A stretch of 64,000 nt of DNA, from assembly GCF_002797595.1 (NCBI RefSeq), contig NZ_PGFE01000001.1, forward strand, positions 124,001 to 188,000, read 5' to 3'. Made by a program: the position numbers and the translations under genes. The notes beneath the pieces were generated by a model. The model had not been told where the DNA came from, did not search any database, and worked only from the letters and a program-made list of their open reading frames with translations. Shown here one piece after another: positions 34,786 to 42,623 of the stretch; the first letter of the stretch is position 1, and each line of letters begins with the position of its first letter. This DNA comes from Sediminihabitans luteus (GTDB lineage: Bacteria; Actinomycetota; Actinomycetes; Actinomycetales; Cellulomonadaceae).

Positions 34786-36948
34786 TCAGGCCTCGACGCG
34801 GCGCAGGCGAGCCATCGGTGCGAGCTCGCCCGGCATGACGCGCTTGACGCCGTCACCCATGGCCTGCTCGAGGATCCGGATGTCACGCACGAGGTGCTGC
34901 AGGCCGGTCGGCTCGAGGGACGACGCGTGGTCCGAGCCCCACATCGTGCGGTCGAGCGTGATGTGCCGCTCGACGGCGACCGCCCCGAGCGCGACGGCCG
35001 CGAGCGAGATCTGCAGCCCGCGCTCGTGCCCCGAGTACCCGACCGGGACGCCGTAGCGCTCCTGGAGCGTCGTGATCGTGCGGAGGTTGACCTCCTCGGG
35101 GGGCAGCGGGTAGGTCGACGTCGCGTGCAGGATCACGAGACCGTCGGTGCCGAGGATCTCGACGGCCGCGTCGATCTGCTCGAGCGTCGACATCCCCGTG
35201 GACAGGATCATCGGCTTGCCCGTCTCGGCGAGCGCCCGCAGGAGCTCGTGGTCGGTCACCGACGCCGACGCGATCTTGTGGGTGGGCACGCCCTGCTCCT
35301 CGAGGAACGCGACCGAGGGGACGTCCCACGGCGAGGCGAACCACTGGATCCCGCGGTCGGCGGCGTGCGCGGCGACCTTCTCGTACTCGCCCTGCTCGAA
35401 CTCGACCCGGTACTTGTACTCGAGGTAGGTCATCTCGCCCCAGGGCGTCTGGCGGATCTTGTCCCGCTGGTCCTTGGGGGTACTGATCTCGGGCGTGCGC
35501 TTCTGGAACTTGACGGCCTGGCAGCCGGCCTCGGCGGCGACGTCGATGAGCTTCTTGGCGATCTCGACGTCGCCGTTGTGGTTGATGCCGATCTCGCCGA
35601 TCACGTAGACGGGCTGGTCGGGGCCGACGAGGTTCTCGCCGATCGCGACGGGCTGGGCGGCGCGCGGGCTCGTGCTCATGGTGGTGGTCCTTCCGGGGTT
35701 CTGCTCGTGGGAGTCGTGCCGGGTGGTGACGTTCTGGTCGGTGGGCGCGGCCCTGCGCGCGGCCGCGACGAGGTCGCAGATCTCGCGCACGGCCCCGGTG
35801 CCGCCGGCGTGGTCGAGGACGACGCGCGCGGCGGCGCGGACCTCGGGGCGGGCGTCGGCGACCGCGACCGGCCACCCGACGACGTGCAGGGGGCCGAGGT
35901 CGTTGACGTCGTTGCCGACGTAGGCGACCCGGTCGGGGTCGAGCCGGTGAGCGGCGATCCAGTCGCGCAGCGCCGCGGCCTTGTCGTCGACCCCGTGCAG
36001 CACGTCGACGCCGAGCTTGGCCGCGCGGGCCGCGACCACGGGGTTGTGCTCGGTCGACAGGATCAGCACGGGCACGCCGGCGCGGCGCAGGGCGGCGACG
36101 CCGAGCCCGTCGCCGCGGTGCACGCGCACGCTCTCGGTGCCGTCCTGCGCGACGTAGGCGTGGTCGTCGGTGTGCACGCCGTCGAAGTCGGTCACGAGCG
36201 CGTCGACGTCGATCCGCTGCGCGGTCGCGCTCGCACGGCCCGACGGGACGGTCTCGGCGATCCGCCGGGCCTCGTCGAGGTCCTCGGGGTCGTCGATCTC
36301 GAGCGCGGTCGCCGGGTCGACGGGCTGCAGCCCGATGCTGCCGAAGAACCGGCGCCCGTTCTCGAGCAGCCCGGCGGTGCGCATGGCGTAGAACGCGCCG
36401 GTCTCGCGGTAGTGCGGGGCGCGGTCCTGACGGCGCTGGCGCTCGAGCGTCGAGTGCCCGACGGCGCGCACCTCGCCCTCGTCGTCGCGCCACTGGAAGT
36501 CGTGGGTGGGAGAGACCGCGAGGACGACGTCGTGCTCGCCCTCGGCGACGCGGCGGACCGCGGCGTCGAGGTCGGCCGGGTCGACGAAGGGCGACGTGCA
36601 CTGCACGAGGACCGTCACCGGCGGCAGCGGGTCCCCGCCCGCGGCGAGGTGGTCGAGCACGTGCACGAGCGCGGACTCCGAGCTCGCGGTGCTCCCGGCG
36701 ATCTCGTCCGGGCGCACGACGACCCGCGCGCCGTGCCGTCGGGCCTCGGCCGCGATGCCGTCGTGGTCGGTCGAGACGACGACCGCCCCGACCGAGGGCG
36801 CCGCGAGCGCCGTGCGCACCGCGCGGCCGACGAGGCTCGTGCCGCCGACGCGCGCGAGGTTCTTGAGCGGCACGCCCTGCGAGCCGCCGCGCGCGGGGAT
36901 CACGACGACCGCGGGCCCGGGGGGCGAGGTGAACGATGGGGCTGACAT
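34786..36948 (-). CDS. Fused CMP-nonulosonate synthetase, KdsC-like phosphatase and NeuB-like synthase
   Basis: One 720-codon frame with three enzymes. Residues 12-235: NeuA-type cytidylyltransferase (IPARGGSQGVPLKN, ILVQCTSPF-like VLVQCTSPF). Residues 248-400: HAD phosphatase of the KdsC/NANP kind (DFDGVHTDD, STEHNPVVAARAAKLG, GNDVNDL). Residues 424-720: NeuB-type synthase (GEIGINHNGD, VKFQKRTPE, ASPWDVPS, ILSTGMSTLEQID, ITLDRTMWGSDHASSLEP) without the usual C-terminal SAF domain. The phosphatase suggests that a 9-phosphate intermediate is made and then cleaved, as for Neu5Ac-9-P or Kdn-9-P. An internal ATG at 35679 with GGAAGGA could also give NeuB alone (297 residues). The ATG at 36948 lies six bases after TACGTT. 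Confidence 0.88.
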   Translation of the reverse strand: MSAPSFTSPPGPAVVVIPARGGSQGVPLKNLARVGGTSLVGRAVRTALAAPSVGAVVVSTDHDGIAAEARRHGARVVVRPDEIAGSTASSESALVHVLDHLAAGGDPLPPVTVLVQCTSPFVDPADLDAAVRRVAEGEHDVVLAVSPTHDFQWRDDEGEVRAVGHSTLERQRRQDRAPHYRETGAFYAMRTAGLLENGRRFFGSIGLQPVDPATALEIDDPEDLDEARRIAETVPSGRASATAQRIDVDALVTDFDGVHTDDHAYVAQDGTESVRVHRGDGLGVAALRRAGVPVLILSTEHNPVVAARAAKLGVDVLHGVDDKAAALRDWIAAHRLDPDRVAYVGNDVNDLGPLHVVGWPVAVADARPEVRAAARVVLDHAGGTGAVREICDLVAAARRAAPTDQNVTTRHDSHEQNPGRTTTMSTSPRAAQPVAIGENLVGPDQPVYVIGEIGINHNGDVEIAKKLIDVAAEAGCQAVKFQKRTPEISTPKDQRDKIRQTPWGEMTYLEYKYRVEFEQGEYEKVAAHAADRGIQWFASPWDVPSVAFLEEQGVPTHKIASASVTDHELLRALAETGKPMILSTGMSTLEQIDAAVEILGTDGLVILHATSTYPLPPEEVNLRTITTLQERYGVPVGYSGHERGLQISLAAVALGAVAVERHITLDRTMWGSDHASSLEPTGLQHLVRDIRILEQAMGDGVKRVMPGELAPMARLRRVEA
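35677..35694 (-). promoter_or_regulatory. Internal ribosome-binding site and start for the NeuB part
   Basis: GGAAGGA (35694-35688, minus strand) stands eight bases before an in-frame ATG at 35679 that begins exactly at the NeuB domain boundary. This looks like a former separate gene start retained inside the fused frame. Confidence 0.55.
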
Positions 36949-36954
36949 GCCGCG

Positions 36955-36979
36955 AACGTAACGACGCCAGGTGGACGGG
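36955..36979 (-). promoter_or_regulatory. Predicted promoter of the NeuA/NeuB gene
   Basis: On the minus strand CACCGCCCG, then 15 bases, then TACGTT, then six bases to ATG. CACCnCCCG-N15-TAC also precedes the GT2 gene at 28901. Confidence 0.45.
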
Positions 36980-37053
36980 CGGTGACGCCGGGGTGCTGCG
37001 TCGCCGAACAGTCGCGCTGCGAGTTGAACGGTCGCTGAACGCGCGCCCGGGGC

Positions 37054-38661
37054 TCAGAGGGTCGCGGCGGCCTCGACGAGCGCGACGTCCGACCCCTGCG
37101 GCCCCACGAGGCACAGTCCGAGCGGGCCGTCGGTCGCGGCGTCCGGCACGGTCGCCACCCGCAGCAGCGGCGCCGAGACCGCGGGGCGTCCCGTGATGCC
37201 CGCGACGCAGGTGAGCCGCAGGGTCGCGGCGCGGGCCTCGTCGAGCCGGGCGGCGTCGTGCCACGCGCGCGGGGCCGCGGAGGCCGCCGACGGCAGCAGG
37301 AGCAGCGCGTCGCCCAGGGCGTCGTCGAGCCGCGCCCGCAGCCCGGCGAGCGCGCGACGCGCGGCGCGGTCCTCGGCCGCGCTCACGCGCGAGGCCGCGC
37401 GGAACCGTTCTGCGACGTCGCCCACGACGGCCCCGGGGTGTGCCTCGATCCAGGCCCCGTGCTGCTCCCACGCCTGCCACGCCTGGTGCGTGCGGAACGC
37501 GGCGAGCATCGCGTCCGCGACGGGCAGCTCGACCCGGACGACCTCGAGGTGCCGCGTGCCGTCGTCGAACGCGGCCCGCACGGCCGGCGCGAGCGCGTCG
37601 AGCAGCGCGGGCGCGACCGCGAGCGTCGGGCCGGGCGCCGACCCGGGCCGCGCGACGCGCCCGTCCCCCAGGTACCTCTCCCCGGCGTCGCCGAGCAGCG
37701 CCGCGGCGGCCCGCGCGAGCAGCCCGGGGTCGCGGGCCAGCAGACCGACCGTGTCGAAGTCCGGCGCGAGCGGGACCAGGCCGTCGGTCGGGACGGCGCC
37801 GTGCGTCGTCCGCAGCCCCCACAGGCCCTGGTAGGAGGCGGGCACCCGGATCGACCCCGCGGTGTCGGTGCCGAGGCCGAGCTCGGCCTCGCCGAGCGCG
37901 ACGGCGGTCGCGCTGCCCGACGTCGACCCGCCGGGAAGCCCGCCGGGCACGACGGCGTTGGGCGGGGTCCCGTGGTGCGGGTTCGCCCCGGCGATCGAGT
38001 AGGCGAGCTGGTCGGTGCGGGCGATCCCCCGCACGGTCGCGCCCGCGTCGGTCAGGCGGCGGACGGCGCTCGCGCTGCGGGTCGCGGGCCGCGAGCCCTC
38101 GAGGTGGGCGGGCACGCCCGCGCCGACGCGGTGCCCCTCGACGGCGAACAGGTCCTTGACCGCGACCCCCGCGCCGTCGAGCGCCCCGGAGCCCGTCGCC
38201 GGGACGAGGGGGTCGCCCACGACCCGCCACACGCGCGGGTCGAACGCGGCGGGCGGGGGTGCGACGTGCGCGGCCTCGACCTGCCACCGGACCCCGGCGC
38301 GACGCCAGAGCTGCGTCTGCAGGCCGCGACCCCCGCGTTCGGGTGCCGTGACCGCGACCACGAGCGCGGCGTCGGGCGCGACCTGCCGCACGTGGACGTC
38401 GAGCAGCACGCGCCGGGGCGCTCCGCGGCGTGCGGCACGGAAGTCGTGGATGGTCCCGTGCCCGACGAGCAGGCCCGCCGGGTCGCCCCGGAGCGTGCCG
38501 GGGCCCGGCGCGAACAGCGCGTCCATCGCGGCCAGGTCGTCGTCCGTGAGGGCACGCTCGTAGGCGCCGAACGCCGCGAGCAGGCCCGCGGGGGCGTCGC
38601 CGTGGACCACGGGGTCGCCGGGCACGAGCGGGTCGCCGGGCACGAGCGGGCCGTCGCTCAT
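37054..38661 (-). CDS. Amidase with N-terminal AtzH-like domain
   Basis: A 535-residue protein. Residues about 25-135 form a SnoaL/AtzH-like domain (FGAYERALTDDDLAAMDALFAPG, then VLLDVHVRQVAPDAALVV). Residues 150-535 form an amidase-signature enzyme: VAVKDLFAVEGHRVGAG (catalytic Lys), PGGLPGGSTSGSATAVALG (serine pair) and GTDTAGSIRVPASYQG. The fusion resembles amidases next to cyanuric acid or biuret pathways, where AtzH-like units stabilise AtzE/AtzF-type hydrolases. The N-terminus repeats VPGDP. The ATG overlaps the formamidase stop (ATGA). Substrate unknown; a small amide or ureide is likely given its neighbours. Confidence 0.85.
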   Translation of the reverse strand: MSDGPLVPGDPLVPGDPVVHGDAPAGLLAAFGAYERALTDDDLAAMDALFAPGPGTLRGDPAGLLVGHGTIHDFRAARRGAPRRVLLDVHVRQVAPDAALVVAVTAPERGGRGLQTQLWRRAGVRWQVEAAHVAPPPAAFDPRVWRVVGDPLVPATGSGALDGAGVAVKDLFAVEGHRVGAGVPAHLEGSRPATRSASAVRRLTDAGATVRGIARTDQLAYSIAGANPHHGTPPNAVVPGGLPGGSTSGSATAVALGEAELGLGTDTAGSIRVPASYQGLWGLRTTHGAVPTDGLVPLAPDFDTVGLLARDPGLLARAAAALLGDAGERYLGDGRVARPGSAPGPTLAVAPALLDALAPAVRAAFDDGTRHLEVVRVELPVADAMLAAFRTHQAWQAWEQHGAWIEAHPGAVVGDVAERFRAASRVSAAEDRAARRALAGLRARLDDALGDALLLLPSAASAAPRAWHDAARLDEARAATLRLTCVAGITGRPAVSAPLLRVATVPDAATDGPLGLCLVGPQGSDVALVEAAATL

Positions 38662-39749
38662 CGCGCCGCCACCCGGGCGAAGTCGGCCTTGCGGATCCGG
38701 CAGTGCACGCCCTTGACGAGGTCGACGACCTGCGAGATGTCGAAGTCCGTCGCGGCGCTCAGGTAGGCGTAGGCGAACGCGGGGGCCATGCCGTAGCGGG
38801 CGCCGAGCAGCGCGATCGCGGCCCGCGTGCAGTCCTGCACGGCGACGTCGAGGTCGGCGTCCATGCCCGTGGGCACGAGGTGCTCGGCGGTCTCGGCGAG
38901 CGGGCCCACGAGCGCCCCGAACTGCTCGAGCGCGTCGGCCGCGGGCACCACGTCGAGCCGGAGGGTCACGCGGAGCGAGGCCTCCATCGCGGTGAGCGCG
39001 ACCTCGCCGTCGCCCTGCGCGAAGTGGGGGTCGCCCACGTACGCGAGCGCCCCCGGCACCTGGACCGGGAGGTAGAGCGAGGCGCCCGTCGTCAGCAGGT
39101 TGATGTCGATGTTGCCGCCGTGCGGGCCGGGCGGGACGGAGTGCGGACGCTCGGTGCCCGCGGTCGCGACACCCATGATCCCGAGGAACGGCCGCAACGG
39201 GAACCGGACGTCGTGCGGCCCGCCCTCGACGAGCGGCAGGGTGCCGACCGCGGTGCCGTCGGCGTCCTCGTCGACGCCCGCGAAGACGCTGTACGACGTC
39301 CCCTCGACCGGGTACTCCCCCGGCAGCGCGCCGCGCCCGTGCCGGTTGGAGACCACGCCGTACGGCACGCGGCGCACGGTCTCGAGGACCGTCATGCGCA
39401 GCAGGTCGCCGGGGCGCGCGCCTGCGACCTCGATCGGGCCGGTCACGACGTGCGGACCGTCGACCCCGGCCGTGCGCAGCCCGCGCGAGGCCGCGACCGC
39501 GACCGCGTCGTCGAGCACCAGGTCGGGGTCGACGCCGTGGCGGCCGAAGAACGCGCGCGGGTCTCGGCCCTGGTCCTCGAGGATCCCCTCGTGGCTCACG
39601 GTGTCGACGGTCACCGTGCTGCCCGGGTCCACGCGGAGCACGGCGGCGTCCGCCGCGCACGGCAGGCGCCCCCACGTGAGGCGGTCGGTCGAGGCGGGCA
39701 GGTACGCGTCGCCCGGCACGGGCCCCTGCCCCGGCTGCAGCACCCTCAC
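38658..39749 (-). CDS. Acetamidase/formamidase family protein
   Basis: A 363-residue enzyme of the FmdA/AmdA family, which hydrolyses short amides to ammonia and the acid. Visible family stretches are VDTVSHEGILEDQG, HVVTGPIEVAGARPGDLLRMTVLE, FLGIMGVA and HGGNIDINLLTTGASLYLPVQVPGALAYVGDPHFAQGDGEV (cited as HGGNIDINLL and GDPHFAQGDGEV). Length is near normal. The GTG start overlaps the regulator stop (GTGA) and the gene stop overlaps the amidase start, making a three-gene unit gntR-fmdA-amidase. Confidence 0.9.
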   Translation of the reverse strand: MRVLQPGQGPVPGDAYLPASTDRLTWGRLPCAADAAVLRVDPGSTVTVDTVSHEGILEDQGRDPRAFFGRHGVDPDLVLDDAVAVAASRGLRTAGVDGPHVVTGPIEVAGARPGDLLRMTVLETVRRVPYGVVSNRHGRGALPGEYPVEGTSYSVFAGVDEDADGTAVGTLPLVEGGPHDVRFPLRPFLGIMGVATAGTERPHSVPPGPHGGNIDINLLTTGASLYLPVQVPGALAYVGDPHFAQGDGEVALTAMEASLRVTLRLDVVPAADALEQFGALVGPLAETAEHLVPTGMDADLDVAVQDCTRAAIALLGARYGMAPAFAYAYLSAATDFDISQVVDLVKGVHCRIRKADFARVAAR

Positions 39750-40456
39750 GCGCGCGACCGCTCGGCCGCGACGAGGCGTGCGACGTCGTCGAGGTGCGCG
39801 GTCATGGCCGCGACCGCCGCGTCCTCGTCGTGCGCGACGACGGCCTCGAGGATGGCCCTGTGCCCGTCGACCGAGGTGCGTCTGCCCTCGCGCGTGGTGT
39901 GCGAGCGCCGCCGCGTCGCCTCTGTCCACGAGCTCGCGAGCTCGGAGAGCGTGACCAGGAGCGGGTTGCCCGCCGCGCGCGCGACCTGGGTGTGGAACTG
40001 CACGTCGAGCGCGAGCGACTCCTCGGGCGAGAGGCCGGCGTGCGACGCGACGAGGATCTGCTCGAGGCGGACGACGTCCCCGTCCCCGGCGCGTCGCGCG
40101 GCGAGTCCCGCGAGCCGCGGCTCGACCACGAGACGCAGCTCGGCGACGTCCGCCTGCTCACGGTCGACGTCGGCGAGGCCGTCCTCGAGCCGGCGCGCCC
40201 GCTCCGACGGCGGCAGGACGACGGTCCCGCGGCCGGGCCGACGGTCGACCACGCGCTCCTGCTCGAGCTCGCGCATGGCCTCGCGCAGCGACGTGCGCGA
40301 CACCCCGAGACGCTCGGCGAGGTCGCGCTCGCTGGGCAGCCGCTCGCCGGGCGCGAGCTCGTCGTCGATCATGCGGCGCAGGTAGGCGCCGATCTCGCCG
40401 CGCACCGAGCGCGGTCGCCGCAGGAGCGGCGACGGGGTCGTGCTGGGGGTCTCCAC
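39746..40456 (-). CDS. GntR/FadR-family transcriptional regulator
   Basis: A 236-residue regulator. The winged helix is at residues 18-85 (ERLPSERDLAERLGVSRTSLREAMRELE, then GRGTVVLPP). The C-terminal FCD domain has the metal-binding pattern LDVQFHTQVARAAGN and DGHRAILEAVVAHDEDAAVAAMTAHL. FadR-type members bind carboxylates. It is the first gene of the amide operon and diverges from the urate operon. A 13-bp palindrome in the shared promoter region is a likely operator. Its GTG has GGAG six bases upstream; the longer frame to 40699 would cross that promoter. Confidence 0.92.
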   Translation of the reverse strand: METPSTTPSPLLRRPRSVRGEIGAYLRRMIDDELAPGERLPSERDLAERLGVSRTSLREAMRELEQERVVDRRPGRGTVVLPPSERARRLEDGLADVDREQADVAELRLVVEPRLAGLAARRAGDGDVVRLEQILVASHAGLSPEESLALDVQFHTQVARAAGNPLLVTLSELASSWTEATRRRSHTTREGRRTSVDGHRAILEAVVAHDEDAAVAAMTAHLDDVARLVAAERSRA

Positions 40457-40490
40457 GCGGGCTCCGGTCTGTCGGCCGGGCCGACCGTCA

Positions 40491-40525
40491 GGTATGTTGG
40501 TCGGACCAAGTTCGCCCAGTATGGC
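40491..40525 (+). promoter_or_regulatory. Divergent promoter with GntR-type operator
   Basis: TTGGTCGGACCAA (40497-40509) is a perfect palindrome around one base and matches the TGGTnnGACCA style of FadR-group sites. It overlaps a -35 TTGGTC that is 17 bases from TATGGC (40520-40525) reading toward the urate genes. CATACC on the minus strand (40496-40491) may serve the regulator. Binding would block both directions. Confidence 0.6.
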
Positions 40526-40674
40526 CCGGGCGCACGACCGGGGGCAACCTCGACGACCCGGGCGCACGACGCGGCAGCGCCCCGAGGGACCTGCGGCCCG
40601 TGACGTCCGAGCCGTGACCGGTGACCTGGGACGCGAGACCCGCCCGACCCGCCCGAGAGAACGAGGACGACCGC

Positions 40675-41391
40675 ATGACCCAGGCCGACCCCGCGGCACG
40701 CGCCCGCACCGTCACGAGCCACCTGCACGTGCCCCTCATGCTCGCCCTGACGTTCGCGACCGGGATCATCGACGCCGTCGGCTACCTCGGCCTCGACCGG
40801 GTCTTCACCGGCAACATGACCGGCAACGTCGTCGTGCTCGGCATGGGACTCGTGGGCGCCGACGACCTGCCCGTGCGCGGACCGTTCGTCGCGCTCGTGT
40901 GCTTCATGGCCGGCGCCGCGCTCGCGGGCGTGGTGCTGCGCCAGGAGACCGCGGGCTGGTCGTCGCGGACCACGACCCTGCTCACCGCGGGCGGGCTGCT
41001 CATGGCCGCGATCGCCGTCGCGCTCCTGGTGATCGACCTCGACCCCGGCGTCGCGCTGACCGTGACCGGCCTGCTCGGGCTCGCGATGGGGCTCCAGGCC
41101 GGCACCGCGCGGCACGTCGCCGTCAAGGACGTCACGACCGTCGTCGTGACGTCCACGCTCACCGGGCTCGCGTTCGACGCGGCACCCGGCACCGACGGCG
41201 CCGCGCTCTGGCGACGCCGCGCCGGCGCCGTCGTCCTGATCCTGCTCGGCGCCTCGGTCGGCGCCCTGCTGCTGCGCTGGCACCCCGGCGCGGGCATCGG
41301 ACTGGCCGCCCTCATCACGCTCGCGGTCGCCCTGCTCGGCCACCGCGTGCTGCGCCGCACACCCCCGACCACCGCCGGAGGACCCGCATGA
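40675..41391 (+). CDS. YoaK-family (DUF1275) membrane protein
   Basis: A 238-residue membrane protein with about six helices. The family hallmark GIIDAVGYLGLDRVFTGNMTGNVVVLG is near residue 25 (GxxDAxxxL, then FTGNMTGN), and a mirrored VAVKDVTTVVVTSTLTGLAFD segment comes later. The function of DUF1275 proteins is not established; its place at the head of the urate operon suggests transport of urate, allantoin or a product. ATG after GAGGA; the stop overlaps the next gene (ATGA). Confidence 0.87.
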   Translation: MTQADPAARARTVTSHLHVPLMLALTFATGIIDAVGYLGLDRVFTGNMTGNVVVLGMGLVGADDLPVRGPFVALVCFMAGAALAGVVLRQETAGWSSRTTTLLTAGGLLMAAIAVALLVIDLDPGVALTVTGLLGLAMGLQAGTARHVAVKDVTTVVVTSTLTGLAFDAAPGTDGAALWRRRAGAVVLILLGASVGALLLRWHPGAGIGLAALITLAVALLGHRVLRRTPPTTAGGPA

Positions 41392-42623
41392 CCACCCCGC
41401 CGCGCCGACCGGCGTCCGCCCCCGTGAACCCGCCCCCGCGCCTGCTCATGGGTCCCGGCCCCGTCAACGCCGACCCGCGCGTGCTGCGCGCGATGTCGGC
41501 GCCGCTCGTGGGGCAGTACGACCCCGTCATGACGGGCTACATGGACGAGACGTCGCAGCTGTACCGCGAGGTCCTCAGGACGTCGAACGAGGCGACCGTG
41601 CTCGTGGACGGCACCTCCCGCGCGGGCATCGAGGCCGCGCTCGTCTCCCTGCTGTCCCCCGGCGACCGCGTGCTCGTGCCCGTGCTCGGGCGGTTCGGGC
41701 ACCTCCTGCGCGAGATCGCCGAGCGCTGCGGCGCGCAGGTCCACACGATCGAGACCGCCTGGGGCACCGTGTTCGAGCCCGAGCAGGTCGAGGCGGCCGT
41801 GCGGCGGGTGCGCCCGCACGTCGTCGCGCTCGTCCAGGGCGACACGTCGACCACCATGAACCAGCCCCTCGAGGCGCTCGGCGAGATCGCGCACGCGCAC
41901 GGCGCGCTCCTGTACGCCGACGTGACCGCGTCCCTGGGCGGCAACACGTTCGCGATGGACGACTGGGGCGTCGACGTCGCGAGCGCCGGCCTCCAGAAGT
42001 GCCTCGGCGGACCCTCGGGCAGCGCGCCCGTGAGCCTCTCGCCCGCCGCGGTCGCCGTGCTCGACGCGCGTCGCCACGTCGAGCACGGGATCCGCGACGA
42101 GCACGACGAGGACCACGGCGTGCGCATCGCGTCGAACTACCTGGACCTCGCGATGATCCTCGACTACTGGGGGCCCCGGCGGCTCAACCACCACACCGAG
42201 GCCACCTCGATGCTCTACGCCGCGCGCGAGTGCGCGCGGCTGCTCGTCGACGAGGGCATGGACGCCGCGGTCGAACGCCACCGGCTGCACGGCGCCGCGA
42301 TGCTCGCGGGCGTCCAGGCCCTCGGGCTGCGCGTGTTCGGCGACCTCGCGCACCGCATGAACAACGTCGTCGCGGTCGAGATCCCCGACGGGGTCGACGG
42401 CGACGGCGTGCGCGCGGCCATGCTCGAGGACTACGGCATCGAGATCGGCACGTCGTTCGGCCCCCTGCACGGCAGGGTCTGGCGCATCGGCACCATGGGG
42501 CACAACGCACGCCGCGACGCCGTGCTCACGACCCTCGCAGCGCTCGAGCAGGTGCTGCGCAGCGCGGGCGCGGCCCCCGTCGCGGGCTCCGGCGTCGGTG
42601 CCGCCCGGGAGGTCTACGCATGA
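41388..42623 (+). CDS. pucG: (S)-ureidoglycine--glyoxylate aminotransferase-like (PucG)
   Basis: A 411-residue PLP enzyme of the alanine-glyoxylate aminotransferase group. LLMGPGPVNADPRVLRAMS opens the protein, VLVDGTSRAGIEA follows, DVTASLGGNTFAMDDWGVD holds the PLP Asp, and SAGLQKCLGGPSGSAPVS contains the PLP lysine. In purine breakdown PucG transaminates ureidoglycine with glyoxylate to give oxalurate and glycine. The neighbours encode urate-to-allantoate enzymes, which favours this over simple alanine-glyoxylate exchange. GGAGG precedes the ATG; both ends overlap neighbours (ATGA). Confidence 0.88.
   Translation: MTTPPRRPASAPVNPPPRLLMGPGPVNADPRVLRAMSAPLVGQYDPVMTGYMDETSQLYREVLRTSNEATVLVDGTSRAGIEAALVSLLSPGDRVLVPVLGRFGHLLREIAERCGAQVHTIETAWGTVFEPEQVEAAVRRVRPHVVALVQGDTSTTMNQPLEALGEIAHAHGALLYADVTASLGGNTFAMDDWGVDVASAGLQKCLGGPSGSAPVSLSPAAVAVLDARRHVEHGIRDEHDEDHGVRIASNYLDLAMILDYWGPRRLNHHTEATSMLYAARECARLLVDEGMDAAVERHRLHGAAMLAGVQALGLRVFGDLAHRMNNVVAVEIPDGVDGDGVRAAMLEDYGIEIGTSFGPLHGRVWRIGTMGHNARRDAVLTTLAALEQVLRSAGAAPVAGSGVGAAREVYA

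Noticed and set aside
34883-38287. Open frame of 1134 codons on the minus strand
   Set aside because: It is an out-of-frame reading of the NeuA/NeuB and amidase genes with Arg/Ala/Gly-rich low-complexity sequence and no motifs.
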